From Candidatus Poribacteria bacterium (GTDB taxonomy: Bacteria; Poribacteria; WGA-4E; GCA-2687025), in the NCBI GenBank assembly GCA_028818695.1, contig JAPPNK010000014.1, forward strand, positions 32,237 to 96,236: a stretch of DNA of 64,000 nt. Direction: 5' to 3'. Within the stretch, counting starts at the first letter, position 1. Every line of letters begins with the position of its first letter. Positions 1-7,481 of this stretch are shown in pieces. The notes under the pieces are model-generated. The model saw only the letters and a list, made by a program, of their open reading frames with translations, was not told the origin of the DNA and searched no databases. The translations under genes and the position numbers were made by a program.

Positions 1-707
1 GCCTCTCCTGAAAGTATGAGCAGGTTTGTCTGGCTCGCGTCTTCTCCAAAAACGATGGAGTTGGCGCCCCATCCGAGCCATCCTTTTTGTCCGTCTTGTC
101 CAGGTTCGCGGTCGCCATCGTTCACGATGAGTCCCAGTCCGATCATCGAATCTGCCTTCAGCTCGGCGGGCGCAATCTGTCTGGCAGGGAAAAAGACGAG
201 ATATTTGGTCAGCTTCCGCTCCTCCACCCGCTCGAATTCATAAGAAACTGTTTCCGGATGGAACTCCGCAGGCGCCTCGGCATGCTGCAGTTCGCGCACG
301 AAACTAGGCGTCGCGGAATTGGGCGCGCCGAGTCCAAAGTTGTACTCGTACATGACGCCGTCTCCGCCCGGCAGCCGCTCGCCTGTCGGTTCAATGGCGA
401 CCTGGACGCTGTCGCCGATCCAGATGTCGGCTCCAGCGTTGTTGTTCAGGTGCGAATCGTCCGTCACTTCGACCATCAGGATAAGGCCTTCTTCGTGCCA
501 AAGAAGCAGAAATCGTCCGCTGGCGTCCTCGTTTCCGTTGTGTATGCCGCCGCCCGCTGCCGTAAAATCGTCCTTGTCCAACTCGATAAAATCGACAAAT
601 GACCACCAGGAGGCAGGATCGTCAGGCAACGCAGCCTCAGGCGCATACCGAACAACATACTCTTGATCCTGCGCCATCGCCGCTGTCATGAACGCCGCCA
701 TCGCCAT
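1..707 (-). CDS. DOMON/CBM9-like secreted protein, 3' end cut by window edge
   Basis: Paralogue of the next gene (1090-1890): the reading frame matches it from the signal peptide to the run QTNLLILS and leaves the window about 20 codons before the expected stop. The fold resembles the family 9 carbohydrate-binding / DOMON-like beta-sandwich found in exported bacterial proteins, so extracellular ligand binding is inferred. The aligned start codon of the paralogue is ATG, but here the same position (738-740) reads ATA, 7 nt downstream of a good GAAGGAG site (748-754). In-frame ATGs follow at 707, 701 and 689. I chose 707 as the first conventional start, which leaves a short signal peptide. The gene may use ATA at 740 or be poorly expressed. 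Family call moderate, paralogy certain. Confidence 0.7.
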   Translation of the reverse strand, partial: MAMAAFMTAAMAQDQEYVVRYAPEAALPDDPASWWSFVDFIELDKDDFTAAGGGIHNGNEDASGRFLLLWHEEGLILMVEVTDDSHLNNNAGADIWIGDSVQVAIEPTGERLPGGDGVMYEYNFGLGAPNSATPSFVRELQHAEAPAEFHPETVSYEFERVEERKLTKYLVFFPARQIAPAELKADSMIGLGLIVNDGDREPGQDGQKGWLGWGANSIVFGEDASQTNLLILSGE

Positions 708-740
708 CGCCGCCGCTACACGCAATCCAGATCGTTTTAT

Positions 741-1089
741 CGTCTCGCTCCTTCATAGAAAACATTCTCCTATGTTATACGCCTAGACAGCTCAATTCGA
801 TGACATTCATTTTTTCCGCGGCGGCCCGCCGATCCAGCCTGTTATTTCCGCGCAAGCTGGAATCCAGAGTTTTTCCAGACAGCCTACGCATTCCAAAACG
901 GAGCTCTAAAATCAAAATCATCGTCTATAGAGACTGCCCAATGCACAATCGGGCGTTGCCTCTTCCGCCGCATATGGTACGACATAGCAGAATGCGCCCG
1001 GCGAGATCGCTGTCGCCGCGGCATTCGCGCATGCCGCGGCGCTGTTTGTTTCATATGATCCGATCTTTTCTTGCGGCGTCCGCCTTTGT
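741..1089. other. Intergenic region with duplicated upstream segment and repeat insertion
   Basis: No convincing gene. The left part (about 774-800) and the segment 921-990 match the sequence to the right of the second DOMON-like gene (about 1923-1990), including the shared strings CTAGAC..GCTCAATT and CCGCCGCATATGGTACGA. The duplication unit was therefore gene plus flank. The two halves of the flank are separated here by about 120 bp that carries a degenerate dRS3-like repeat (841-871). Several short open frames here have no ribosome binding site or recognisable product. Confidence 0.6.
841..871 (-). repeat. dRS3-like dispersed inverted repeat, degenerate copy
   Basis: Twenty-nine bases match the reverse complement of the better-preserved copy near 16760 with three substitutions. 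The core is an inverted repeat of the ATTCCC-N8-GGGAAT type, known from Neisseria and many other bacteria as a short dispersed repeat. It interrupts the duplicated upstream segment of the DOMON-like gene pair. Confidence 0.65.
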
Positions 1090-1890
1090 TTATCTGCCTG
1101 TTTTGATGGCCGCCCAGGACGCTGCCAGCTTGCCGGCTGGATCAACGCTTAGGGATTCTTCCGAAAGTATGAGCAGGTTTGTCTGGCTGGTGTCCTTAGC
1201 GAAAACGACGGAGTTGGCACCCCATCCGAGCCAGCCTTTTTGCCCTTGTTGACCTGGTTCGTCATCGCCGTCGTTGATGACCATTCCCATGCCGATTCTC
1301 GAATCGACTTCCAGCACAGCCGGGGCCAGATGCGCAACTGGAAAAAAGACCACATATTTGGTCAGTTTTTCTTCTTCGACGCGTTCAAACATGAAATAAA
1401 AATCATCTGTGTTCATTGGCGGCGCTTCGGGATGGTTGAACGCTCGCGCGAAGTGGGGTGTGGCAGAGTTCGGCGCTCCCAGCCCAAAGTTGTACTCATA
1501 TTTGCTGAGACCCGCCCGACGTTCGCCCGTCGGTTCAAACACCACTTGGACGCTGTCGCCGTTCCAGATGCCGCCCCCAGCGTTGGTGTTCAAGTGCGAA
1601 TCGTCCGTCACTTCGACCATCAGGAAGAGGCCTTCTTCGCTCCAGAGAAGCAGAAATCGCCCGCTGGCGTCCTCGTTTCCGTTGTGTGTGCCGCCGCCAT
1701 GCGCCGTAAAATCATCCCTGTCCAACTCGACAAAATTGACAAATGACCACACAGCCGCCTCGGAGGCTGGATCGTCAGGAAACTCAGCCCCAGGCGCATA
1801 CCGAACAACGTACTCTTGATCTTGCGCAGTCGCCGGCGTCAATGCTGCCAGAGCCAGCGCCGCCGCTATGCACAATCCAAACCGTTTCAT
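1090..1890 (-). CDS. DOMON/CBM9-like secreted protein with shared C-terminal motif
   Basis: 266 residues. Residues 1-22 form a signal peptide ending near ATAQ. The rest is a beta-rich domain (about 24-230) with the DNAHLN/GDSVQ-like pattern of carbohydrate-binding family 9 / DOMON-like exported proteins (here DDSHLN and NGDSVQVVFEPTG). The last 20 residues (SVDPAGKL..SW..IKTGR) match the tails of three other exported proteins in this window with different folds. The ATG start follows AAAGGAG with 7 nt spacing, and a promoter lies at 1923-1950. It is the intact member of a tandem pair with the gene at 1-707. Ligand unknown. Confidence 0.75.
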   Translation of the reverse strand: MKRFGLCIAAALALAALTPATAQDQEYVVRYAPGAEFPDDPASEAAVWSFVNFVELDRDDFTAHGGGTHNGNEDASGRFLLLWSEEGLFLMVEVTDDSHLNTNAGGGIWNGDSVQVVFEPTGERRAGLSKYEYNFGLGAPNSATPHFARAFNHPEAPPMNTDDFYFMFERVEEEKLTKYVVFFPVAHLAPAVLEVDSRIGMGMVINDGDDEPGQQGQKGWLGWGANSVVFAKDTSQTNLLILSEESLSVDPAGKLAASWAAIKTGR

Positions 1891-1922
1891 CGTCTCGCTC
1901 CTTTCATGATAAACGTCCCCTT

Positions 1923-1950
1923 ATTATACACTCTAGACGGCTCAATTGAA
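1923..1950 (-). promoter_or_regulatory. Sigma70-type promoter for DOMON-like gene
   Basis: On the minus strand TATAAT (1923-1928) lies 16 nt from TTCAAT (1945-1950), about 35 bp upstream of the ATG. It sits in the divergent region shared with the oxidoreductase gene at 2024. The -10 is consensus and the -35 is weak. Confidence 0.45.
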
Positions 1951-2023
1951 CAATCGCGCATTGCCCCCTTCCGCCGCATATGGTACGATGGCGCGGCATA
2001 CCGTAACAGACACAGGAGTCAAC

Positions 2024-3073
2024 ATGGCAGATAATACATACAAGGTCGGCGTCGTCGGATGCGGGGGCATGGGGCGCGCGCATGCGGGCGCATGGAGCCG
2101 GCATGAGCGGTGCGAAGTGGTCGCCGCCGCCGATATGACGTTGGGCGCGGCGCAAAAGCTCGCCGAATCGCACAACGCGCGCGCCTACGACGACTACAAC
2201 AAAATGTTTGAAACAGAAGAGCTGGACATCGTCTCCGTCACCACATGGCAGAGTGTGCGCGCCGAGATCACGGTCGCCGCGGCAAACGCCGGCGTGAAAG
2301 GCGTGTTCGGCGAAAAACCGATGGCTGCCAGCATGGGCGGCGCCCGCGACATGATCGAAGCCTGCGAGAAAAACGGCGCCAAACTCGCCATCGGACATCA
2401 GCGCAGATACGGCGCCCAGAACGTCGAAATGCGCCGACTCGTTATGGACGGCGCCATCGGCAAGCCGAACGCCGTTCTGCGGCGAGACGCCCACGGCCTG
2501 CTCAACCGCGGAACGCACGAAATCGACGAGATGCGCTTCTGGATCGGCGACCCGGATCCGATCTGGCTGATCGGCAACCTGTCGCGCAGAACCGACCGAT
2601 GGGAGCGGCGCGTCCGCACCGAAGACCTGTGCGCCTTTCTGCTCTGTTTTGAAGGCGGCGCCCGCGGCACATATGAAAGCGACATGCCCGGACCCGACCT
2701 GAACCGCCATATCGTTTACGGCGAAGACGGAACCGTCAAGCGCGGACCAAGCGGCTCCGTTCTGCTGCTGAACTCCGAAAGCGGCGGATGGAAACAGCTG
2801 CCCTCCCCGCCTGTCAACACAAACCAGTATCTTGAGTTCATCGAATGGATGGACGGGGAGCGCGAGACGCACCGAAACGAAGGCAAGGTCGCCGCGACGA
2901 CGCTGGAGATCCTCATGGCGTGCTACGAATCGGTGCGCGTCCAGGGCGTCGTCTCGTTTCCGCTTGAGACGCGCGAAAACCCGCTTGACCTGGTTGTTGA
3001 AACCGGCAAGGTTCCGGTGGAGGTGGAAGGCCGCTACGACATCCGCGCGCCGTTCCCTGAGCAGAAACGGTAA
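2024..3073 (+). CDS. Gfo/Idh/MocA family NAD(P)-dependent oxidoreductase
   Basis: 349 residues. The N-terminal Rossmann fold has the dinucleotide motif G12-C-G14-G-M-G17. E97-K98-P99 is the family EKP motif and contains the conserved lysine. The sequence GTHEID (163-168) supplies the conserved histidine region of the C-terminal alpha/beta domain. The family oxidises or reduces sugars, inositols and sugar derivatives, and the substrate cannot be read from sequence. I chose ATG 2024 because AGGAG (2014-2018) precedes it by 5 nt, while the upstream in-frame codons have no such site and fall before the Rossmann fold. It is divergent from the DOMON-like gene and convergent with a PhyH gene 18 bp away, suggesting a small-molecule or glycan catabolic locus. 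Confidence 0.88.
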   Translation: MADNTYKVGVVGCGGMGRAHAGAWSRHERCEVVAAADMTLGAAQKLAESHNARAYDDYNKMFETEELDIVSVTTWQSVRAEITVAAANAGVKGVFGEKPMAASMGGARDMIEACEKNGAKLAIGHQRRYGAQNVEMRRLVMDGAIGKPNAVLRRDAHGLLNRGTHEIDEMRFWIGDPDPIWLIGNLSRRTDRWERRVRTEDLCAFLLCFEGGARGTYESDMPGPDLNRHIVYGEDGTVKRGPSGSVLLLNSESGGWKQLPSPPVNTNQYLEFIEWMDGERETHRNEGKVAATTLEILMACYESVRVQGVVSFPLETRENPLDLVVETGKVPVEVEGRYDIRAPFPEQKR

Positions 3074-3091
3074 CGCCCGCTGCGCGCCGTT

Positions 3092-3889
3092 TCAGCCGGA
3101 CGCATGCAGCGTCTTTTCGGTCGCTCCGTTCAGTCCTGCGACCACCGGAAAGGTGCGCGAGCCGCTTTTCGCCGTATAACGCACTTCCGGCGAGAAGTAT
3201 GCGTACAACGCCGTGTTGCGCGGACGGGGCGACCGATTCGGCCCTGATCCATGGGCGCACAGGCTGTGAAAAAACAGCCCGCCGCCCGCTTTGAGCGGAG
3301 CCGCCACCGCGTCCGCCTCGTCGATTTCGTCGCCGTCCGTGAGCGATTCGTGCTGCTCGCGCGCGATGCGCCCGCCCAGCTTCTCTCCCCAGAGATGGCT
3401 TTTCGGAATGACGCGGATGCATCCGTTTTCCAGCGTTGAGTCGTTCAGGGCGATACTGACCGTCACGAGCGCCGGCGGCTCCATCGGCCAATATGCCGAG
3501 TCCTGATGAAACCCGTGCGGCGATCCATGCCGAGCCGGCTTCAACATGAGCGTGCTGCGGAACAGAAGCAGGTCCGGCCCGAGCAGATTTTTCACCTCCC
3601 GCAGCACATTCGGATGCTCCGAGAGCCGCCGAAAGACGTCTGAATGCGCTCGCGTGTTCTCGATTTTGCGCAGGACGGGGGAGCCGTCCTCCCGCTTGGC
3701 GTCTTTGGCGTACGGCTCCTGCTGAAACGATCCCCCGCGCGGATCCCCTTTCGCCTTCAGCTCCGCCGCAAGGAGGTGGAGTCTGTCCACCTCTTGCCGG
3801 CACTCCTCCAGCTCATCCGCCGAGAGCAAACCCTCCGCAATCAGATATCCTTCCTCTTCAAAAAACGCTTTCCGCTCTTCTAGCGTCAT
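3092..3889 (-). CDS. Phytanoyl-CoA dioxygenase (PhyH) family protein
   Basis: 265 residues, full length for the family. The facial triad of a non-haem Fe(II)/2-oxoglutarate dioxygenase is visible: H128-Q-D130 in GFHQDSAYW and a distal histidine (H213 or H208) in HSLCAHGSGPNRS. Nearby arginines (R219-R224) could bind the 2-oxoglutarate carboxylate. The family hydroxylates varied substrates, and in bacteria the name does not imply phytanic acid. It is convergent with the Gfo/Idh/MocA oxidoreductase. A second, divergent PhyH gene lies at 9301-10170. Confidence 0.85.
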   Translation of the reverse strand: MTLEERKAFFEEEGYLIAEGLLSADELEECRQEVDRLHLLAAELKAKGDPRGGSFQQEPYAKDAKREDGSPVLRKIENTRAHSDVFRRLSEHPNVLREVKNLLGPDLLLFRSTLMLKPARHGSPHGFHQDSAYWPMEPPALVTVSIALNDSTLENGCIRVIPKSHLWGEKLGGRIAREQHESLTDGDEIDEADAVAAPLKAGGGLFFHSLCAHGSGPNRSPRPRNTALYAYFSPEVRYTAKSGSRTFPVVAGLNGATEKTLHASG

Positions 3890-4055
3890 CTCTCGCCCTT
3901 CCCGCAGTCTTTTTTGTCTGGCGAGGAACTTTTTGCGTAAGCTCCGCCCGCCGGCATGTCCGAATCAAGCGTCAGCGCCGCCTCTTCATCCAAACCGCAG
4001 CGCATGATAACATGCTCCATCATATACGAATGTGGAAGCGAAAGGAAGGCTTAAC

Positions 4056-4931
4056 ATGAAACGGAAGCGGATTGTCGGCGCCGTTCTCGCGGCTCTGCTT
4101 GCAGCCGCCTTGATTGCGCTGGGTACGCGCGGCACGGCGCAGAGGGGTCAAAGCGGAACCGTCCAACTCGACAAGGTCGCCGAGAACGTCTATATGTTGA
4201 CAGGCAGGGGCGGCAATATCGGCCTGTCGGTCGGCGATTCGGGCGCGTTTCTGATCGATGATCAGTTTGCCCCGATGACGGAGCCGATTCTCGCCGCCGT
4301 CAAATCCGTTACGGACAAGCCCGTTGAGTTTGTCTTCAACACGCACCATCACGGCGACCATACCGGCGGCAACGAGAACATGGCAAAAGCGGGGGCGCAT
4401 ATCGTGTCGCATGTGAATGTGCGGAAGCGGCTCGCCCAGTCCGGCAGCTCAGGCCTTCCCGTTCTCACCTTCGAAGACGCCGCCGTTTTCCATTGGAACG
4501 GCGACGAGGTCCGCGTCTTCCATGCCCCTAACGCCCATACAGACGGCGACATGATGGTTCATTTTAAAAAGGCGAACGTCCTGCATATGGGCGACACATT
4601 CTTCAGCGGGCGGTATCCGTATATCGACATCAACAGCGGCGGCTCCATCGACGGCCTCATCGCGGCGGTCGACTCCGCGTTCAAAATCGTCAATGAAGAA
4701 ACACAGCTGATTCCAGGTCATGGTCCGCTCTCAACGCTCAGCGATTTAAAAGAGTATCGGGAGATGCTCATCACATCGCGGCAGCGGGTTCTGAAGCTGA
4801 TTGAGAAGGGCAAGACGCGGGAGGAGGCGGTCGCGGCGAAGCCGAACGCGGACATGGACGAACAATGGGGCGGCGGTTTTATTTCGGCGGAACGCTGGGT
4901 CGGTTCGCTTTACGACAGCTTGACCCGTTGA
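4056..4931 (+). CDS. MBL-fold metallo-hydrolase, exported
   Basis: 291 residues with an N-terminal hydrophobic signal or anchor (about 5-24). The full metal-binding set of the metallo-beta-lactamase fold is present: H97-H-H99-G-D101-H102, H161 (in NAHTDGD), D180 (in HMGDTFF) and H222 (in PGHGP). This supports a dinuclear zinc (or iron) hydrolase acting outside the cytoplasm. The pattern is like the broad cyclase or quinoprotein-relay hydrolases, so a beta-lactamase role is not implied. ATG 4056 was chosen over an upstream in-frame codon because AAAGGAAGG lies 6-7 nt before it. Its stop codon overlaps the -35 box of the sodN promoter. Confidence 0.85.
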   Translation: MKRKRIVGAVLAALLAAALIALGTRGTAQRGQSGTVQLDKVAENVYMLTGRGGNIGLSVGDSGAFLIDDQFAPMTEPILAAVKSVTDKPVEFVFNTHHHGDHTGGNENMAKAGAHIVSHVNVRKRLAQSGSSGLPVLTFEDAAVFHWNGDEVRVFHAPNAHTDGDMMVHFKKANVLHMGDTFFSGRYPYIDINSGGSIDGLIAAVDSAFKIVNEETQLIPGHGPLSTLSDLKEYREMLITSRQRVLKLIEKGKTREEAVAAKPNADMDEQWGGGFISAERWVGSLYDSLTR

Positions 4932-4956
4932 CATGCGGAGGCAGATTGCGTATAAT
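4928..4956 (+). promoter_or_regulatory. Consensus sigma70 promoter of sodN-sodX
   Basis: TTGACA (4928-4933), a 17-nt spacer and TATAAT (4951-4956): both hexamers match consensus exactly at optimal spacing. The -35 box overlaps the TGA of the preceding metallo-hydrolase gene. The expected transcript start is about 4963, giving a leader of about 70 nt before the sodN ATG. Confidence 0.85.
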
Positions 4957-5035
4957 AGGGGCGCTTCGGCAGATACAGGAGACGGCGGCGTTGTTGCCGA
5001 AGCGTTGCGACGCCGCATCTCAACAGGAGATCAGG

Positions 5036-5524
5036 ATGATTCATTCGCTGCTGTCCAAACTAGATTCAAAGGTCGGCTTGGAAAAAGCGAGCGCCCACTG
5101 CGATGTCCCGTGCGGCATCTACGATCCGAGTACCGCGCTCATTTCGGCGCTGACCGTCGTCCGCATGGTGGATCTGATAGAAGACCTTGAGTCGAACACG
5201 GCTGACAAGGCGGGCGTCGCCAACAAAATGATTCGCTGCGTCGCCCAAAAAGAAGAGCATGCCGAAGATGTGAAGCATGAGGTGCGCATCATCTGGGGCG
5301 ATTTCTTGAAAGAGGCTGCGGCGCAGGAGGCGCATGACCTGACGCACCGCATCATGCTGAAAGCGTCCGCATGCCGTCAGGGCGTCAACCGAGACGACGC
5401 GGTGGAGCTGGTGGAGCTGGTGAACGAGTTCGCCGAGCTGTTCTGGAAAGCAAAGGGCGTCGAAACAACGCGCGCCGTTTGTCCCTACGAGCCGAAGCTC
5501 GAGACGGTTTACCCGGTTCTTTAA
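5036..5524 (+). CDS. sodN: Nickel-containing superoxide dismutase precursor
   Basis: 162 residues. After a 20-residue leader comes HCDVPCGIYDP, the nickel hook that becomes the mature N-terminus: His1, Cys2 and Cys6 ligate Ni and Tyr9 lines the active site. In the precursor these are H21, C22, C26 and Y29. The rest is the four-helix-bundle body typical of the hexameric enzyme, which disproportionates superoxide to oxygen and hydrogen peroxide. ATG 5036 has AGGAG 7 nt upstream (5024-5028) and gives a leader of the usual length. The next gene encodes the matching maturation protease 13 nt downstream. NiSOD is typical of marine bacteria, cyanobacteria and actinobacteria and requires nickel import; a candidate transporter is at 15039-15707. 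Confidence 0.96.
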   Translation: MIHSLLSKLDSKVGLEKASAHCDVPCGIYDPSTALISALTVVRMVDLIEDLESNTADKAGVANKMIRCVAQKEEHAEDVKHEVRIIWGDFLKEAAAQEAHDLTHRIMLKASACRQGVNRDDAVELVELVNEFAELFWKAKGVETTRAVCPYEPKLETVYPVL

Positions 5525-5537
5525 TTTTCTGAACGCG

Positions 5538-5849
5538 ATGGCGTTCCAAATCGTGCGCGTCGCCGGCCAGAGCATGGAGCCGAAATACCGCAGCGGAGAT
5601 TATCTGCTGGTGTGGACGCTCAAACGGCTTTTCAAGCCCAAGGCCGGCGACGCCATTCTCTTCAAGCACGCTCGGCATGGTTTGATGGTGAAGTTGGTGG
5701 AGTCGCGCGGCGCGGACGGGCGTTATGCGGTGCGCGGGCTGCATCCGCTCAGCTCGGAAACTCGAACGCTGGGGCTGATACCTGAAGACGATGTGATCGG
5801 AAAAGTGGCGCTCTGTTTTCGGGGGAAGCCTAAACGCCCTCTTCGGTAG
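5538..5849 (+). CDS. sodX: NiSOD maturation protease, S26 signal-peptidase family
   Basis: 103 residues, the short form of the S26 family that accompanies nickel superoxide dismutase. The catalytic serine is S12 in GQSMEP and the catalytic lysine is K52 in LMVKLVE. The RSGD motif follows at 18-21. There is no transmembrane segment, unlike ordinary signal peptidase I, which fits cytoplasmic removal of the SodN leader to expose His1. It sits 13 nt after sodN and is evidently cotranscribed from 4928-4956. Its last 20 bp overlap the end of the convergent membrane-protein gene. Confidence 0.92.
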   Translation: MAFQIVRVAGQSMEPKYRSGDYLLVWTLKRLFKPKAGDAILFKHARHGLMVKLVESRGADGRYAVRGLHPLSSETRTLGLIPEDDVIGKVALCFRGKPKRPLR

Positions 5850-6810
5850 AACGTCGAAGCGCGAACCGCCCGCCGAGAGCCGCCATCCAATAGTACCCGG
5901 CAACCGTTAGCGTTGAGAGAAACGTCCAGCCGGTGAAGCCGTAGAAGGGAATGGAACCCGCCAGAAACAACAGATTGATACCTGTCAATATAGCGCCGAC
6001 ATATTGCGCATTTCCAACAGGATTCTCGCTTCCGATGCGCCCCGCAAGATACCCTCCAAGCGCCGCAAACAAAAAATAGATGGATATGGAAAGCGCAAAA
6101 AGCACCAGGGAAGCGAGCGTTAACGCGCCTTCTCCTATATCGAATTTGTCCATATAGTCAGGGTCTTGAAGCGCCGCCCAGCCGGACGGATGATCATGGA
6201 GATCGATGATCAGGTAGACGCCGCCGACGATCATATACAAAAAGATCGGGCTAAGGAACGCGGTAAGCCATCCGAGCGTCATCGCTTTTAGGCTAAGCCG
6301 TCTTTCCTTGAGCGCCGCCCCGACGCCCGATATTGATCTCCGCTTGCTTGCCGTATATCCTCCCAAGAGAGCTATGACGCAGCAGCCGAGCAGATAGAGA
6401 TACAGCCCCCAGACGCTAGAAAATCCGGCGGAAAGCAGGTCCGACAACGTAACCAGCCCCATGAGCGCGGAAGGGATGCCCGCCATGACAGCGGCGTTCA
6501 GGACGGGCGCGTTTTTGCCGATTTTGCCGGCAACATATCCGCCGATGAACGAGAAAAACGCCGCTATCGAGAAGAAGACGATGCCAAGCCCGAATAGGTC
6601 TTGTGAGAGCGCCTGCTCTAACTTCTCTTGAACGGCTGCCGATTCCCCTGGATTGACGAAATCGAAGTCGAGTCTCAGATTTATATAGAGCATGAATGCA
6701 ACTGAAAGGCAAAGCAGCGCCCCGACGAACCCGACGCCAATCCCCGCTGCGACCGCCGCCCAGCTCAGTACTTTTTCGTTGGTCGGTTCATTCGGTTCGG
6801 CGTTGTTCAT
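5830..6810 (-). CDS. Polytopic membrane protein of unknown function
   Basis: 326 residues with about eight hydrophobic segments (roughly 15-43, 75-97, 104-125, 133-155, 176-205, 230-262, 270-294 and 296-316). The motif GGYVAGKIGK..PVLNA recurs in modified form as GGYLAGRIG, suggesting an internal duplication. The neighbouring gene at 6832-7326 carries a related motif (GGYISGRMGKEEPVLNG), so the two are distant relatives. It lies 21 bp downstream of that gene and is probably cotranscribed. No catalytic residues are recognisable and I cannot assign a function. Confidence 0.7.
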   Translation of the reverse strand: MNNAEPNEPTNEKVLSWAAVAAGIGVGFVGALLCLSVAFMLYINLRLDFDFVNPGESAAVQEKLEQALSQDLFGLGIVFFSIAAFFSFIGGYVAGKIGKNAPVLNAAVMAGIPSALMGLVTLSDLLSAGFSSVWGLYLYLLGCCVIALLGGYTASKRRSISGVGAALKERRLSLKAMTLGWLTAFLSPIFLYMIVGGVYLIIDLHDHPSGWAALQDPDYMDKFDIGEGALTLASLVLFALSISIYFLFAALGGYLAGRIGSENPVGNAQYVGAILTGINLLFLAGSIPFYGFTGWTFLSTLTVAGYYWMAALGGRFALRRSTEEGV

Positions 6811-6831
6811 GGACGTTTTCTGTTTTTGCGA

Positions 6832-7326
6832 TCATGTCTCTTCTCCGCTGCCCCCTCCGAGCTGTCCGCCCCATCTCGCTAAGAGGAGGACGACCGCTGC
6901 TTGCCCCAAACCCATTAAGATGTTGAGAAGCGCTTTTGACAAGTCGCCCGCCCCCAACATGAGTAGGAACTGGAGAAGGGTGAACAGCAGCAAGATTCCG
7001 CCTACGATGCCGCCGACCCATGTTCCGTTCAAGACCGGTTCCTCTTTGCCCATGCGCCCAGAGATATAGCCGCCCAGGAGCGCAAAACCGCCGAAGGCAG
7101 CGATAAAAAGAATTACCACCGTTGGATTCGAGAACGATTCCTCTATCTCCGCCGTTAGCGCTTCCAACATTGCCTCATCTTCGAGATTTTCCCACTGCTG
7201 AAAGTTGGGTCCTATGGACGTTCCGAATATAACCATTGCCAGAATGCATGACGCAATGCATCCGCCAAAGAAGGCGACCAAGCTGCCGACCGCGATCGCT
7301 TTTGCGCTAGCGCGTTTTTCATTCAT
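6832..7326 (-). CDS. Small membrane protein related to its downstream neighbour
   Basis: 164 residues with about four hydrophobic segments and an acidic loop after the first (residues about 40-65). The GGYISGRMGKEEPVLNG motif after the second segment resembles that in the adjacent larger protein. The ATG follows GGAG with about 8 nt spacing, and a strong promoter lies at 7356-7384. It is the first gene of a two-gene unit. Function unknown. Confidence 0.7.
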   Translation of the reverse strand: MNEKRASAKAIAVGSLVAFFGGCIASCILAMVIFGTSIGPNFQQWENLEDEAMLEALTAEIEESFSNPTVVILFIAAFGGFALLGGYISGRMGKEEPVLNGTWVGGIVGGILLLFTLLQFLLMLGAGDLSKALLNILMGLGQAAVVLLLARWGGQLGGGSGEET

Positions 7327-7355
7327 ATCTTTTCTCCACTTATTGCCGCGCGGTT

Positions 7356-7384
7356 ATATTATGCTATGCGGAGAGCGATGTCAA
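7356..7384 (-). promoter_or_regulatory. Sigma70-type promoter for the two-gene membrane unit
   Basis: Minus strand: TTGACA (7379-7384), a 17-nt spacer and TAATAT (7356-7361), 30 bp upstream of the ATG at 7326. The -35 is a perfect match and the -10 is fair. Confidence 0.6.
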
Positions 7385-7481
7385 TGGGCGATTTCAGACT
7401 TCAGCCTTCTGCGGCGGCGCAGCTCATCGACCGTCATGCGGGAATGCATTTTAAGGTAGACATTCGTTCGCGGGAACGCCG

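Noticed and set aside
918..1145. Short minus-strand frame next to the DOMON-like gene end
   Set aside because: It overlaps the end of the real gene in another frame and covers duplicated flank sequence that is non-coding beside the other copy.
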